This document shows positions 1 through 10,399 of a stretch of 64,000 nt of DNA, one piece after another. The first letter of the stretch is position 1. Each line of letters opens with the position of its first letter. The position numbers and the translations under genes were made by a program. Source of the DNA: Pteria penguin. Lineage: Eukaryota; Mollusca; Bivalvia; Pterioida; Pteriidae. The notes under the pieces were generated by a model. That model had not been told where the DNA came from. It ran no database searches and worked only from the letters and a program-made list of their open reading frames with translations. Where the stretch lies: contig CM068590.1 of assembly GCA_035048485.1 (NCBI GenBank), positions 14,840,298 through 14,904,297 of the forward strand. Direction: 5' to 3'.

Positions 1-53
1 ATTTTTTAACGTTTAATAATTACTTTGTTTGGTTTTCTGTTTTTTAATTATAG

Positions 54-149
54 TTCTGTAGGGAACTCCATGAAATCTTTCAACGAGGAAATGCAGATTC
101 AATACAACTCCTTCTGGATTCTGGAATGGATGTCAATTTAAAAGACAGA
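54..149 (+). CDS. Divergent ankyrin-like exon upstream of the cassettes
   Basis: A T-rich tract ending in TAG precedes base 54, and GTATGT follows from base 150, so a 96-bp exon (32 codons, phase 0) fits. It reads through with no stop. The peptide has LH at residues 5-6, IQLLLD at 17-22 and MDVN near 25-28. These match the TPLH, V-x-x-LLL and ADVN positions of one ankyrin repeat. Ankyrin repeats are 33-residue helix-turn-helix units that bind other proteins. The exon differs clearly from all cassette exons and is one codon shorter at its start, so it may be an earlier repeat of the same protein. Nearest downstream exon is 14.7 kb away. A decayed exon is possible. Confidence 0.6.
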
Positions 150-696
150 GTATGTAGTTAAGTACCTCTTAAATAAATATAGAACTTATATACCATTTAA
201 TTTTGTGCACCATATGCGCATTTCGACAAGTTGAAAATTTGAAGTATATATTTCATGTCAGTACAAAAGCACTGAAAACTAGACTTATGATGCCCTCGGA
301 GACTAACAGTCCACCAGCAGTGACACCGGCCAAGTTGTTATATACAAGACCATGATAATCCTATATTCTGATATGACTTGAAATTTTTTTCCCGATATCT
401 CGTAAATATTTCAAATACCTCGCACGGCAAATATTCTGCAGCACATTTCCGCTCAGATACGCCACGCCTACTATAAAACTCTACTACTATATAGTTCTTA
501 TTGCTGCGCGGAAGTCATTTTGTGTAATGGAAATTTCAACTGCCTAACTTTGGTTTATTGTCCGGTAATCAACCTCGTTGCATGAACCAATTAGATAATC
601 AATTCGCCGTGTGGCGGCTCGATGATAATTTGATTGGCATTTTGATAAATATATCATCTCGGTGCATTTTCACAGATCAACGTAGGACGATCAAAT
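150..696. other. Intron-like sequence, no gene seen
   Basis: No exon or element is recognised here, apart from a repeat fragment at about 180-235. That fragment is related to the sequence at 10,478-10,535 and its duplicates; shared words include CATATGCGCATTTCGACAA. Confidence 0.4.
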
Positions 697-860
697 GAGT
701 CTTTTCGTTATACAGAGTTATTTTCCTTTGTGACGTCAACCAGTTTTATGGAACCTGGTGTAAATAATACGGGAAATCATATAGAAATTGTATGACGTCA
801 CAATGGCTTGACGTCAGATAACTGCTCATATGGGAAATAACTCTGCATGACGAAAGACCC
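697..860. repeat. MITE-like hairpin element
   Basis: Arms of about 29 bases at 697-727 and 832-860 are imperfect reverse complements. Both contain CAGAGTTATTT followed by CC, plus a CTTTCGT-like word. The roughly 100-bp centre contains three TGACGTCA or TGACGTCA-like words. The size and structure fit a non-autonomous inverted-repeat element. No target duplication is clear. Confidence 0.5.
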
Positions 861-1029
861 TATTAAAATAGAAAACGTCACTTAAGTAGTATTGTGAATC
901 GGTTTACATGTCAACGTCTCTGCCCACTACAAAATATATACATATATTGTATTAATTTGAATTTGGTTGCACGTGGCTCGGTTCCGAGGTGGGGATATCA
1001 CATCCTCGACACCAGCGGACGTCCATGTA

Positions 1030-1431
1030 CAGTGGGGTGCAGTCCTAACATAACATTATGTTAACGTCGCGTTAACGTGAAGTTTGCTTTCCTCGTGCGC
1101 TCAGGACTGCTGGGCACACGCATTTGCGTTAACGCAGGTTTCCATGTGAACTTAATTTCGAGACCGCGTGAACGCGCTTGACTGCCGCGTGAACGTGCTT
1201 GACAGCCACGTTCGCTTGCTTACAACTAAAACTTGTATTAACATATTCACATAAAAGGATTTGAAGGACAATCGATATATACATTGTATATTTAAATTTA
1301 AAAACTTATTAATGTGTAAGTAAAATATTTAGAATTAAATTAAACCCTTCCGAGTTGAGGGATGAATTTCAGAAATATTGAACGCTATTTCCAAACATTG
1401 ACTTTAATGAAATTTATTCTTATTTTAGGAA

Positions 1432-1488
<57 letters not shown>

Positions 1489-2115
1489 TATTATTATTAT
1501 AGTAATAATAAACAAATAAAAATTAATAAAGATAATAATAACGATGATAATTATTATATTTATATATTATAGAAAATAGCTTAATTAAAAAAATAATAAT
1601 AAATACATTAATAAGAAATACATGTAAATACAACAATAAACTAGTTATAAATGAATAAACAAATAAGAAATATATACATAAATAAACTAATTAAAAATAA
1701 ATAAATAAATTAAATTAGAAAGTAATCATGCTAGTATAAACTGACCAAATTTTTTTCATAAATACCTTATTGTATGTCTACGCGATAATTTCCTTTGTTA
1801 TATTACATATAAAATCCTTAATGCAGGGTGTCATTTTAACATTTCATTTAAAACACGTTTTATGGCGACATTCGCGGTAATTTAAATTTTATTTTCTCCA
1901 TCCGTACTGCACAGAGAATTACAAATATAGACATGTGAACGTGCGACTGGACCGAGCGCACGTGGGAATAAATCGCGTTAACGCAAATTCCTTATCGCGT
2001 TAACGCGAGGAGCGCACGCGCGTCCGGTCGAGCAGTCCTAGCACGTGTGCTAGAGCAGTCCTCGCGACCGCTTTTCGCGTTAACATGTATGTTATGTTAG
2101 GACTGCACCTATCTG
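1030..2115. mobile_element. TA-flanked inverted-repeat DNA transposon, non-autonomous
   Basis: The left end is CAGTGGGGTGCAGTCC and the right end, read inward, is CAGATAGGTGCAGTCC. The match continues through TAACATAACAT on both sides, giving a terminal inverted repeat of about 27 bp. TA lies directly outside each end (1028-1029 and 2116-2117). A sister copy of the surrounding repeat near 2425-2436 lacks the element and has only one TA, so this is an insertion of 1,086 bp with a TA duplication. That duplication is typical of the Tc1/mariner group. Subterminal regions carry many GTTAACG or CGTTAAC words. No transposase ORF is seen; the interior is AT-rich with a microsatellite. Confidence 0.75.
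1432..1500. repeat. (AAT)n microsatellite
   Basis: About 19 AAT units are followed by an inverted ATT run, inside the TA-flanked transposon. Confidence 0.95.
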
Positions 2116-2206
2116 TAGGTGCATATGATATATATGTAGTAAATTTAAACCGTGCAGCGGCTTCGCCTAGCCTACAGAGCATGCCGCATATAACGTCATG
2201 CCACGG

Positions 2207-2655
2207 AGGATGTGATATCCCCACCTCGGAACCGAGCCACGTGCAACCAATTTCAAATCATAACTTCACTTCCGGTGTCTGCTAAGCATGCCGTAATATA
2301 TGTACGTCATTGGAACAACCATTTTTAGGGTTGTCTCCGTGGCGTGACGTTATATGCGGCATGCTTTGTAGGCTAGGCGAAGCCGCAGCACGGTTTAAAT
2401 TTACTACATATGTATCATATGCACCTACATGGACGTCCGCTGGTGTCGAGGATGTGATATCCCCACCTCGGAACTGAGCCACGTGCAACCAATTTCAAAT
2501 CATAACTTCACTTCCGGTGTCTGCTAAGCATGCCGTAATATATGTACGTCATTATAACAACCTTTTTTAGGGTTGTCTCCGTGGCGTGACGTTATATGCG
2601 GCATGCTTTGTAGGCTAGGCGAAGCCGCCGCACGGTTTAAATTTACTACATATAT
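2207..2655. repeat. Two direct repeats with a 242-bp period
   Basis: The block starting AGGATGTGATATCCCC at 2207 recurs at 2449 with few changes; the second copy ends near 2655. Each unit contains an internal piece ending in AAATTTACTACATAT that is also present inverted at 2118-2206. Confidence 0.8.
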
Positions 2656-2974
2656 TGTATTATATTTTGTATTAATTAGGGCTGTGTTTAATATACAGAC
2701 GGACAAATTTTTCATTTTGCAGTCATCATTGTACGATTGATTTTTTTTGTGTTTTAAAGGAGAAGGGTTTCAGAGATATTTACTTCATATATATTGGCAA
2801 CATTCTGTGTATACGTGAATATTAGATCAGGTCCTGTGATGTTATCAACACAGATTCGAACAGACAACAGCTGAAGGATATTTCAAATTTGTCTTACATA
2901 CAGTCATTTGACAACCAACTCTGGTATAAAAGTTCTGAAAATTACATTCCAATGAATATAGCAATATTAATGTC

Positions 2975-4360
2975 ATGGGTCTGTTCAATTACACCAGTAG
3001 ACGTAAACGTAGTCACGGGCATCGTTCTCACAATAAGCCTAATATACATAATGTATCTTTTTCTACGTTTTTACCACCCGTCAATAAACAGTTAAGTGTA
3101 CATCACATTTGTAGTAAACTTCATTCTGTTCCTCTACGTATACTTCATAAGCTGTATGAAGAAGTCAGAGAAAATACATATATTGACTCTTCTACACCAG
3201 AATGCAGACTGAGCTTTCTTATTATAGACATTGCCAAATTTCTGTTGTTCAATCCAGTTCGTCATACGGAGGACATGTCGTCTAGTTCACATCGCTTTTT
3301 CTTAAAGCTGAAGTTTGCCAATAAAGGCATAGACGCATTGAACATCAGCAATATCCTCAACCATAAGAAAATTCAGTCTTGCATTCCACCATACTTTAAA
3401 TATACAGAAACACCATGTATATCCTACAGCTATACACCCACCATTGCTTCTAAACCGTTTAATTACAAACAAATTTTGAAGTGCCTAGATATCAAACATC
3501 TTACACAAAACCATGCCGCGTGTTCATGCTCCGTATCCAAATTTACATATAGTCCGGTTGGTCACGTCATCAGTGGCGATGTCAACATCGTGAACAACAT
3601 AACTCTTCGTCAGCTAATTACCCGGGGTCCAAAATTTAGAGAGCCTAAAACATTTAATTGGCGAACCAACTTCCGTATTGTTATAGATTCGGTAGAGGAC
3701 TATGCTCGTAGATGGGCAAAACGTGAAGAAGTTGAGCTAAATACGTTGTCAGAATGGTTTAAGAGTGTAAGAGGTTTGATACTCACACGTATTAGTAATT
3801 TAAAAAGGAATATGAAAACCAGTCATCCGTTTGTCTTCGACGACCCAAGAGTCAGAGAAGAACTCGAAAGAATACATGACAAATATGTGTTAGTACCCGC
3901 TGATAAAGCCTCGAACAATATCATTTTTATTTGCCAAGTGTTTTATATAAATTTAGAGGAACTTGGCATTAATAAATCTACTGGAAATCCCACTTACACT
4001 CGCTCTGCACTCTCACTAGATGAAATTATTAATAATCATAAGTCAATGTTGAGTACCTTTAATTTATGTACTAAGGATAGTGAGTTCGAGTTACCCTATT
4101 TATATCGGATCCCTAAATTACACTAGATCCATATAAACGTAGGTTCATTGCAGGATCCAGTAAATGCTCCATCTAACCTCTATCAGCCCTCCTTACCAAA
4201 ACATTATCTGCAATTAAGGAGAAACTTCAGACGTATTCCAATGTGATTTACTCTCGAAGTGGTGTTAATCAGTTTGGATACTAAAAAACTCCAAAGAATT
4301 ATTGGAAAACTTAAAATTTCAAAATCTGACAACTATTAAATTCATTAAGTCTTATGATCT
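2975..4360 (+). pseudogene. Reverse-transcriptase element of Penelope-like type, 5' half
   Basis: An open frame of 383 codons (2975-4126) begins at an ATG and ends at a stop just after the motif YLYRIPKLH. In another frame the same protein continues (PYKRRFIAGSSKC, then SRSGVNQ), so at least one frameshift and one stop disrupt it. Motifs seen are VPADKASNNIIF near residues 300-311 and the PKLH motif at the end. This N-terminal arrangement occurs in retroelement reverse transcriptases that are common in bivalves and that I place with Penelope-like elements from memory. A 10-bp duplicated target and a complete CR1/L2-like element follow at 4361, and the rest of this gene resumes at 8741. No GIY-YIG domain is seen in this part. 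It is a dead copy. Confidence 0.7.
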
Positions 4361-4370
4361 TTTACACTTT
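4361..4370. repeat. Left target-site duplication
   Basis: TTTACACTTT here is repeated exactly at 8741-8750. Joining the outer flanks restores the interrupted RT sequence (SYDL...LYTTIP), apart from a one-base frameshift. Confidence 0.85.
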
Positions 4371-5126
4371 GGTTTAAACAGTATTTATTGTAGAAAATAC
4401 AATAATAGATATGAAGATTATACATATGCATTATGACAGGGATTGAGCAGCAAGCAAGTAGCTTATATAAAGCTCTCTCCCTTTGTACAATGGTATTATT
4501 ATACAATTATATCAGGCCGACATTATAATAAAAATAGACATCAATATATTAATACATACAAATATACGTATAAACATGTACATATGCAGCCTCAGGCAGA
4601 TGCACGTACAAAGAATTATAGCAAAGAGATAATATTAATAATGATAATAATGGCAAAGCGGTATTCAGATACTAATACGGGTTGAGGTTCACGTACTTAA
4701 TTGTAACGTATTGTGAATACGTTGGTTTGCCATATGTCAAAAACGTGCTCCTTCACATATGTACATATATAAACATGTAATTTCTACAAAATAACGAATA
4801 TTCGTAGCTTATTTGGATTTACAATTACACACTATCATTCACATTTATACACACGCATACACATTTACCGGTACAAACTTACATTGATACATACCACATA
4901 TACAAATATATGAATACATGGAAACACACACTTACATGTATACATACACGTACATGCGTACAATAACATACATACACATATTATTCACATTCAAATATGT
5001 TTTATGTTTAATGAGCTTATATAAGAATAAGGTACATTGTGATAACCGGAAAATATATATACATATGACTAGTATATCTAAAAAAAGAAAAATATAGGTA
5101 GCAGAGCAAAAAGAGTATTGAAATAT

Positions 5127-8100
5127 TCAGAAGCGTTTGCTATTTTTGATGAAGTTGTGCACGTGTTTGAATATCTCTCCGTTTACATCGTTACTATACA
5201 TAGGGCACCCAAATAGTAATATATCAATGTTTATATTGACTTGTATAGCGTGGATCGTTGATGGTCTTATGTTATTATAAAATCTACAATCAAAGAAGTA
5301 ATGAGCGGCTGTTTCTATACTTCCACATCTACAAATATCATTATCTCTCAGGTGATTTTTATACAAGTCAGAGTTCAGAGAGCTACATCCCAGCCGCAGA
5401 CGAGTGTGATGTATTTGAGTCCATCTATCTCCTTTGTAATAGTAATTTGGAATATTGATACGGTCTTTTTCTAAGTAAGCTTTAAAAGACGATAAAGAAT
5501 TTAGTGATCTTGTAGTTTCAGGTAGTGAGTTCCAATCATTTGCTGTTTTATTAATAAAAGAATTTTGGTATAAAGAAGTTTTACATCTTTGTATATGAAA
5601 ATCGTTTCCAGTTCTGAGTGCGCGCTGGCTAACCTGATGAACACAAGGGGGGACCAAGGAATGCAGGTAGGAAGGGACATTGTTGTTGACCATTTTATAG
5701 AACGTAAGCAATCTATGATGATGTCTACGTTTTTCTAGGCTGTACCACCCAGTTTCCTCTAATAATTTAGTACTAGAACAGGATCGCGTCGCACCAGTGA
5801 CTACATAAGCTGCCTCGATTTGAATTTGTTCAATTTTTTGTCTTTCGTACATGGTGCAATTATCCCAAACAGTATCCGCATATTCTAAAGTTGGCCGAAT
5901 AAATGAAAAATAGATGATTTCAAGGGTTTTCCTGTCTAGTTTGAATTTGAGAGATCTAAATACATTTAAGCGTTTCCAAGCTTTGGCTGTGATTTCGTTT
6001 ATGTGATCGTGCCAAGTACATGTCTTATTAAAAGTAAGTCCCAAATGTTTGTGTGAAGTTACATTTTTGATAGAAATATTGTCCATGACCAAAGGTTGAT
6101 GAATGGGTGGTACAGTCTTCCTGGTCAGCAATAATTCCTCTGTTTTATTAAGATTAAAATTTACCAGCCAACATTTGGACCAAGCGTGTATTTTCTCGAG
6201 GTCAGCGTTCATAAGGTCAGCCGCTGTTTGCGGCTCGTCTACGACTAGGTAGAGGGATGTGTCATCTGCGAAAAGTCGTATATTTGAGTCGATACCTTCA
6301 ATGATGTCATTGATATACACAAGGAACATTATCGGCCCAAGTATACTTCCCTGGGGTACCCCGGCCGCTATTCCCTTATAATCAGAGACACACCTCTCTA
6401 ATGCAACTCTCTGGAGCCGATTCGATAGATAACTCTCAAACCAAGATAGAAGTGGACAAGATATGCCTATCTGTTCTAGTTTGAATAACAGACCTCTGTG
6501 CCACACTCTGTCGAAAGCCTTACTGATGTCACAAAACACCACTCGCACTTCTTTTCCATCATCTAAAGCCCGACAGAATGTATCATAGAGGTCCAGCAGT
6601 TGAAAAACAGCAGAATCGCGTGGTGTAAAGCCTGACTGAACTTTACTTATAATATCACGTGATTTTATGAAGTTGTATAGATGTTTGAACACGCATTTTT
6701 CAAACACCTTTCCAATACAGCTAAGTAAGGATATTGGCCTGTAATTTGATGGATCGGCCCTATCCCCCTTTTTGTGCACAGGTATAATGTTTGCTCGTTT
6801 CCATGCAGACGGGAAAGTGCTAATTTCGAGTGATTTGTTAAATAGTTTGCACAGATTTGGGGATAAAACCAGGGCACCTTCTTTTAATAGCCTTGGGCTG
6901 ATCAGGTCGGGACCACTGGCCTTGGACGTATCTATTAGTTTCAACACATCCTCCACGTCCAGGTCAGTGACCGCAATCGCATTGAGGCTATGTATGGGTA
7001 ACTCAGCAGTTGGAGGGAGGCTGGCGTGGCTGTCATCAATATTGCTTTGTAAGCAGAAATAACCGTTGAAAACATTTGCTTTTTCAATGGGGGTATCGAA
7101 ATGGTTGTTGCCAATTGTAATAACAGGAATGTCAGAATCATTTGTTTGTTTTAGGAATTGCTTAGTTATTTTCCACCACTGTTTCGGGTTCAGGTTACCT
7201 TGTTGTAAAGAGGAAGCTAGTTTTTTTAAATGATTTATTTTTGCGGTTCGAACCAGACTTGTGACATAATTACGTTGTATCCTATATCTGCCCCAGTTAT
7301 ATTCATCATTGTGCGATTTTGCGAGTTTGTGAAATTGGTTACGCTTTCTAATTGCTTTTCGGATCTCATTGTGTAACCAAGGGGGGTCTTTAGGTCGTAT
7401 GATGACTGTTTTATTTGGTATGGATTTTTCTGCAGACGACATGATGTTATTTTCAAATAAATCCACTGCGTCATCAATACTAAGTTGGTCGATATTCCAA
7501 TTACATGTATCCAAGGTTTCTCGATATAACTGGTAGTCGGCTTGATCATAACGCCATATTTTCCTTTTATAAGAGGATTTTTGAATTTTAATAAAATTAG
7601 TAGAAATACAAACAGGGCAGTGGTCACTGCAGAACGGGTCCAAAACGCCTTTTTTTGTGCAATTAAGAGTTGGTGATGTTAGAATAAGATCAATTGCCGT
7701 ACTACTCGTAGGTGTTATTCGAGTAGGTTGGTCTATATGTTGATTTAGATTAAAGATACTCATAATGTCTCGAATGTTTCGAGATTTGCCAATTTCCATG
7801 AAGTTTTCATTAAAATCCCCAAGCATAATAATATTAGGACATGCTTGTAAGGCATTTTCAATTGAAAGTTTGGCAAGATTCCAGTCCGTAAACCTTGGAT
7901 GGAGGTAAAATGTTCCAATCAAAACCTGTTTATTATTTAATGTAACCTCAGCCCATATAGCCTCTAGGTTTGGTATTACCAGGTCCCTCCTTACAACAAA
8001 AGGTATGTGTTTTTTAAAATAGACAGCCACACCCCCTCCATGTCTGTCCCTATCTAATCGAATCGGCTCCTGAAATTTGGGAATACATAACTCCGAAGTA

Positions 8101-8429
8101 TCTATTGTCTGATCGAGCCAGGTTTCACTTGCAGTAATTATATCATAATCGCCTAGCTCGACAGCAATGAGATCTAATTTACTGTAAATACTTTGGCAGT
8201 TAATATGACACAACGTAAGATCGTGATACGTTTGAGATGTTGGACCTGGGTTAAGTTCAACGTCTCCTGACATTAGCAATAATAATGATATGAAATCTAT
8301 ATACATGAAATGTAGATGTTCCTTTCCGGATATTTGGTCATAATAGTTCATAGGACGACGTGCCTTTTTAGACAAGGTGTTGATATAATCAATTAAGATA
8401 ACCTCACGTAATGATATACATAGTACCAT
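5127..8429 (-). CDS. Non-LTR retrotransposon polyprotein (2A, endonuclease, reverse transcriptase)
   Basis: Copies element RNA into DNA at a nicked chromosomal target. The first ATG in frame is at 8427-8429, giving 1,100 residues; the frame stays open upstream to about 8576, but only with non-ATG codons such as TTG at 8517-8519. Numbered from that ATG: a 2A-like motif DVELNPGP at 56-63; an exonuclease-endonuclease-phosphatase domain at about 68-285 with N77, E102, the LGDFN motif (D205, N207) and SDH at 268-270; and a reverse transcriptase at about 540-800 with CDISKAFD (D634), GVPQGS and FADD (720-723). A C-terminal C-x-C-x7-H-x4-C motif (C1033, C1035, H1043, C1048) follows. All expected catalytic residues are present and there is no internal stop. 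It could be functional or very recently so. Confidence 0.9.
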   Translation of the reverse strand: MVLCISLREVILIDYINTLSKKARRPMNYYDQISGKEHLHFMYIDFISLLLLMSGDVELNPGPTSQTYHDLTLCHINCQSIYSKLDLIAVELGDYDIITASETWLDQTIDTSELCIPKFQEPIRLDRDRHGGGVAVYFKKHIPFVVRRDLVIPNLEAIWAEVTLNNKQVLIGTFYLHPRFTDWNLAKLSIENALQACPNIIMLGDFNENFMEIGKSRNIRDIMSIFNLNQHIDQPTRITPTSSTAIDLILTSPTLNCTKKGVLDPFCSDHCPVCISTNFIKIQKSSYKRKIWRYDQADYQLYRETLDTCNWNIDQLSIDDAVDLFENNIMSSAEKSIPNKTVIIRPKDPPWLHNEIRKAIRKRNQFHKLAKSHNDEYNWGRYRIQRNYVTSLVRTAKINHLKKLASSLQQGNLNPKQWWKITKQFLKQTNDSDIPVITIGNNHFDTPIEKANVFNGYFCLQSNIDDSHASLPPTAELPIHSLNAIAVTDLDVEDVLKLIDTSKASGPDLISPRLLKEGALVLSPNLCKLFNKSLEISTFPSAWKRANIIPVHKKGDRADPSNYRPISLLSCIGKVFEKCVFKHLYNFIKSRDIISKVQSGFTPRDSAVFQLLDLYDTFCRALDDGKEVRVVFCDISKAFDRVWHRGLLFKLEQIGISCPLLSWFESYLSNRLQRVALERCVSDYKGIAAGVPQGSILGPIMFLVYINDIIEGIDSNIRLFADDTSLYLVVDEPQTAADLMNADLEKIHAWSKCWLVNFNLNKTEELLLTRKTVPPIHQPLVMDNISIKNVTSHKHLGLTFNKTCTWHDHINEITAKAWKRLNVFRSLKFKLDRKTLEIIYFSFIRPTLEYADTVWDNCTMYERQKIEQIQIEAAYVVTGATRSCSSTKLLEETGWYSLEKRRHHHRLLTFYKMVNNNVPSYLHSLVPPCVHQVSQRALRTGNDFHIQRCKTSLYQNSFINKTANDWNSLPETTRSLNSLSSFKAYLEKDRINIPNYYYKGDRWTQIHHTRLRLGCSSLNSDLYKNHLRDNDICRCGSIETAAHYFFDCRFYNNIRPSTIHAIQVNINIDILLFGCPMYSNDVNGEIFKHVHNFIKNSKRF
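8241..8264 (-). other. 2A-like ribosome-skipping motif
   Basis: Encodes D-V-E-L-N-P-G-P, an exact match to the 2A consensus D-V/I-E-x-N-P-G-P, preceded by a hydrophobic LLLLMSG stretch. In known 2A sequences the ribosome skips the last G-P bond, releasing a separate N-terminal peptide. Here the upstream peptide would be about 62 residues from the first ATG. Such motifs are known in CR1/L2-type elements of invertebrates. Confidence 0.85.
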
Positions 8430-8740
8430 TATGGTAAAACCATGGTGCCTATAATAATATAGTAAGACAAATAGTAAAAAGTCATAAAATGTAAACAAAT
8501 GTCGTCCATTTGAGAACAACGCCCTCGCATAATAACGTCCTATCCTTGCTCTGTATTCAGATAAATCTATGAAGATTTAAAAGGTAAAGAGAATATGTAA
8601 AACGAGTGGAGCAAGGAAAGGAGTAAACGAGAGATATTCGTGTCGGTCGTAGTTGTAGTAGTGTGCACACATTAAATAATACAAGCTCTGCAAAAACAAG
8701 AAGGTCTAAATTGCAAGTAAATACATGACAAAATTAACAC

Positions 8741-9530
8741 TTTACACTTTATACCACCATACCTCATGATAAATTGAAAAACAAGTTCTTAAGAATTACT
8801 GATAACTGTTTCTTTACCAAAAAGGGTTCACGCATATATAAATTTATTGTTTTAGGATGTCCAGATACATATTTTGTGAAAAACCACTCTGAATATAAAT
8901 ATAATTACTCTAAAGATGACATCAAAAACAGGCTGGACTTTCTGATTGACAATATATATGTTGTGTCGATGACCAGGTCTTCCAACAAACCACCGGAATC
9001 CCTATAAGGACTAACTGTGCTCCTTTGCTAGCCGATTTGTTCCTTTCGTTGACTTCATACAAAATCTTATAAGTCAAAATAAGACGCAATTGGCCTTGTC
9101 CTTTGATTTTACATTCAGATATATTGATGATGTACTATCTATAAATAACAATAACTTTGATACATACGTACATACAATATATCCAAAGGAACTTGAAATT
9201 AAGGACACTACAATATCCAATTCATGTGCTTCATATTTAAATCTACTTATTGATGTCGACCGAGATGGTAAATTTACTATTTAAATTTATGACAAACGAA
9301 ATGACTTTTAATTTCCCCATTGTTAATTTTCCATATACTAGTAGCAACATTCCTTTATCACCTGCGTACGGTGTTTATGTATCCCAATTGATTCCATATG
9401 CGCGAGCGTCATGTGAGTATTGCTCTTTCATTTATCGAAGCCAATTACAAGGAGAAAAGTTACTCAAACAAGGATATGAGATATCATGACTTATGTCAAT
9501 ATACCGCAAATTTTACGGTCGTTATAAATA
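8741..9530 (+). pseudogene. Reverse-transcriptase element of Penelope-like type, 3' half
   Basis: Begins with the right copy of the 10-bp target duplication (8741-8750) and continues the RT interrupted at 4360. LYTTIPHDKLK is followed by FLIDNI, TNCAPLLADL, then the catalytic motif FRYIDDVLS near 9114-9140. Next come a DFNFP-like IVNFP segment and YGVYVSQLIPYARA near 9370-9405. The pieces lie in different frames and contain stops (for example near 9005 and 9282), so the gene is dead. Together with 2975-4360 it covers most of one RT protein. Confidence 0.75.
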
Positions 9531-9699
9531 CCTTATTTGCTCATATGATGTACCGATATCTGAAATGTTGACTTCCTGATTTCACAGCAACTAAACCATC
9601 TGTATTACCTATACTATACAGCAGTATTCTTATTGCTTATTACATATACCTATTTTGCCTACGGCTGTGCCGTTTCCTAATTCCGTGACACCGAATAAT

Positions 9700-9900
9700 A
9701 CTATTTCGCTTATACTTATGGCATCACGACGGGTGTGACCGGTCGGCAGGGGATGCTTACTCCTCCATGGCACCTGATCCCACCTCTGTTTTGACAGAGG
9801 TTGGTGATTGTTTATATTATATTTACATAAGTATTGTCGTGTTTCTTCGACTTCGAGTTGTGGATTTCGGAACAATATCGTGGATTTGTACATGTATTTA
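9700..9900 (+). mobile_element. 3' tail of the Penelope-like element
   Basis: Contains GACGGGTGTG, GGATGCTTACTCCTCC and GCACCTGATCCCACCTCTG. The same kind of tail occurs after other RT fragments here: inverted at 13,740-13,830 and its duplicates, and on the plus strand at 32,587-32,700 and 56,262-56,375. An A-run follows at 9906. Confidence 0.55.
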
Positions 9901-10399
9901 GTTTAAAAAAAAATTGATGCAAATTTAACCAAATTATAGTATCACGTGATGATTCAATATTTTTAGTAAAATATTTAAATGATCACTTGCCCACAATTCG
10001 TAATGTACTGACTACATAAAATCATTATTGTAAAGGATAGTTCTATAAATTACTATATGTCACATCCTGATCGCAGATAAGTGATTAAAAAAAATCATAA
10101 ACTGTTATCTATTTTTCTTTTCTTTACCCGTTTTTCTGTAACCAGCCCAAACTTTTGTTTTTTTGGTAATTGCCTATAGGAACTTCACGTCAGCATAAGG
10201 TACATTTTATTTCCGCGGACTATATACATAGATTAAAGAAATTTGGGTAAAATATCATATACCTTAACAGTTTGATTATTAATAATTTAAAGATAAAAAC
10301 TATGTAAAATAGAATCTCGAATAAAATCTGAGGAACTACCCTTACTGTGTCGAATTCATTGTTTCAAACTGATGATACATCATAAAGTTTTCAAGACTT
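9901..10399. other. Unassigned intron-like sequence
   Basis: AT-rich, with no exon or element recognised. It ends where homology to the cassette B-C intron begins. Confidence 0.4.

Larger units (their letters stand above)
964..2655. repeat. Palindromic repeat element split by a nested transposon
   Basis: The sequence at 970-1027 plus 2118-2206 (reading across the nested element) is the reverse complement of about 2333-2486. The stretch GAGGATGTGATATCCCCACC occurs at 2208 and 2448 and inverted near 990. The region is therefore a foldback-like repeat with arms of about 150 bp, extended by a direct repeat to 2655. No coding function is seen; the short ORFs across it arise from the repeat. Confidence 0.6.
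4371..8740 (-). mobile_element. Complete CR1/L2-type non-LTR retrotransposon
   Basis: The 4,370-bp insert lies between exact 10-bp duplications within an older RT pseudogene. It has one long intact ORF on the minus strand, a 5' leader of roughly 220-310 bp and about 756 bp of 3' sequence (4371-5126). No poly-A tail is visible at the 3' (left) end, as expected for CR1/L2-like elements, which end in short repeats. Intact coding and a perfect target duplication suggest a fairly recent insertion. Exact clade (CR1, L2 or Crack) needs a tree of the RT domain. Confidence 0.85.

Noticed and set aside
2000..2715. Several ORFs sharing NLNRAAASPSLQSMPHITS
   Set aside because: They result from the same repeat block present in direct and inverted copies.
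8430..8519. Start of the retrotransposon ORF at 8519
   Set aside because: The codon there is TTG. The first ATG in frame is at 8427-8429, so I used that, while noting the frame is open upstream.
10367..10380. CTGATGA as a canonical hammerhead core
   Set aside because: No GAAA with a closing stem follows at the right distance.
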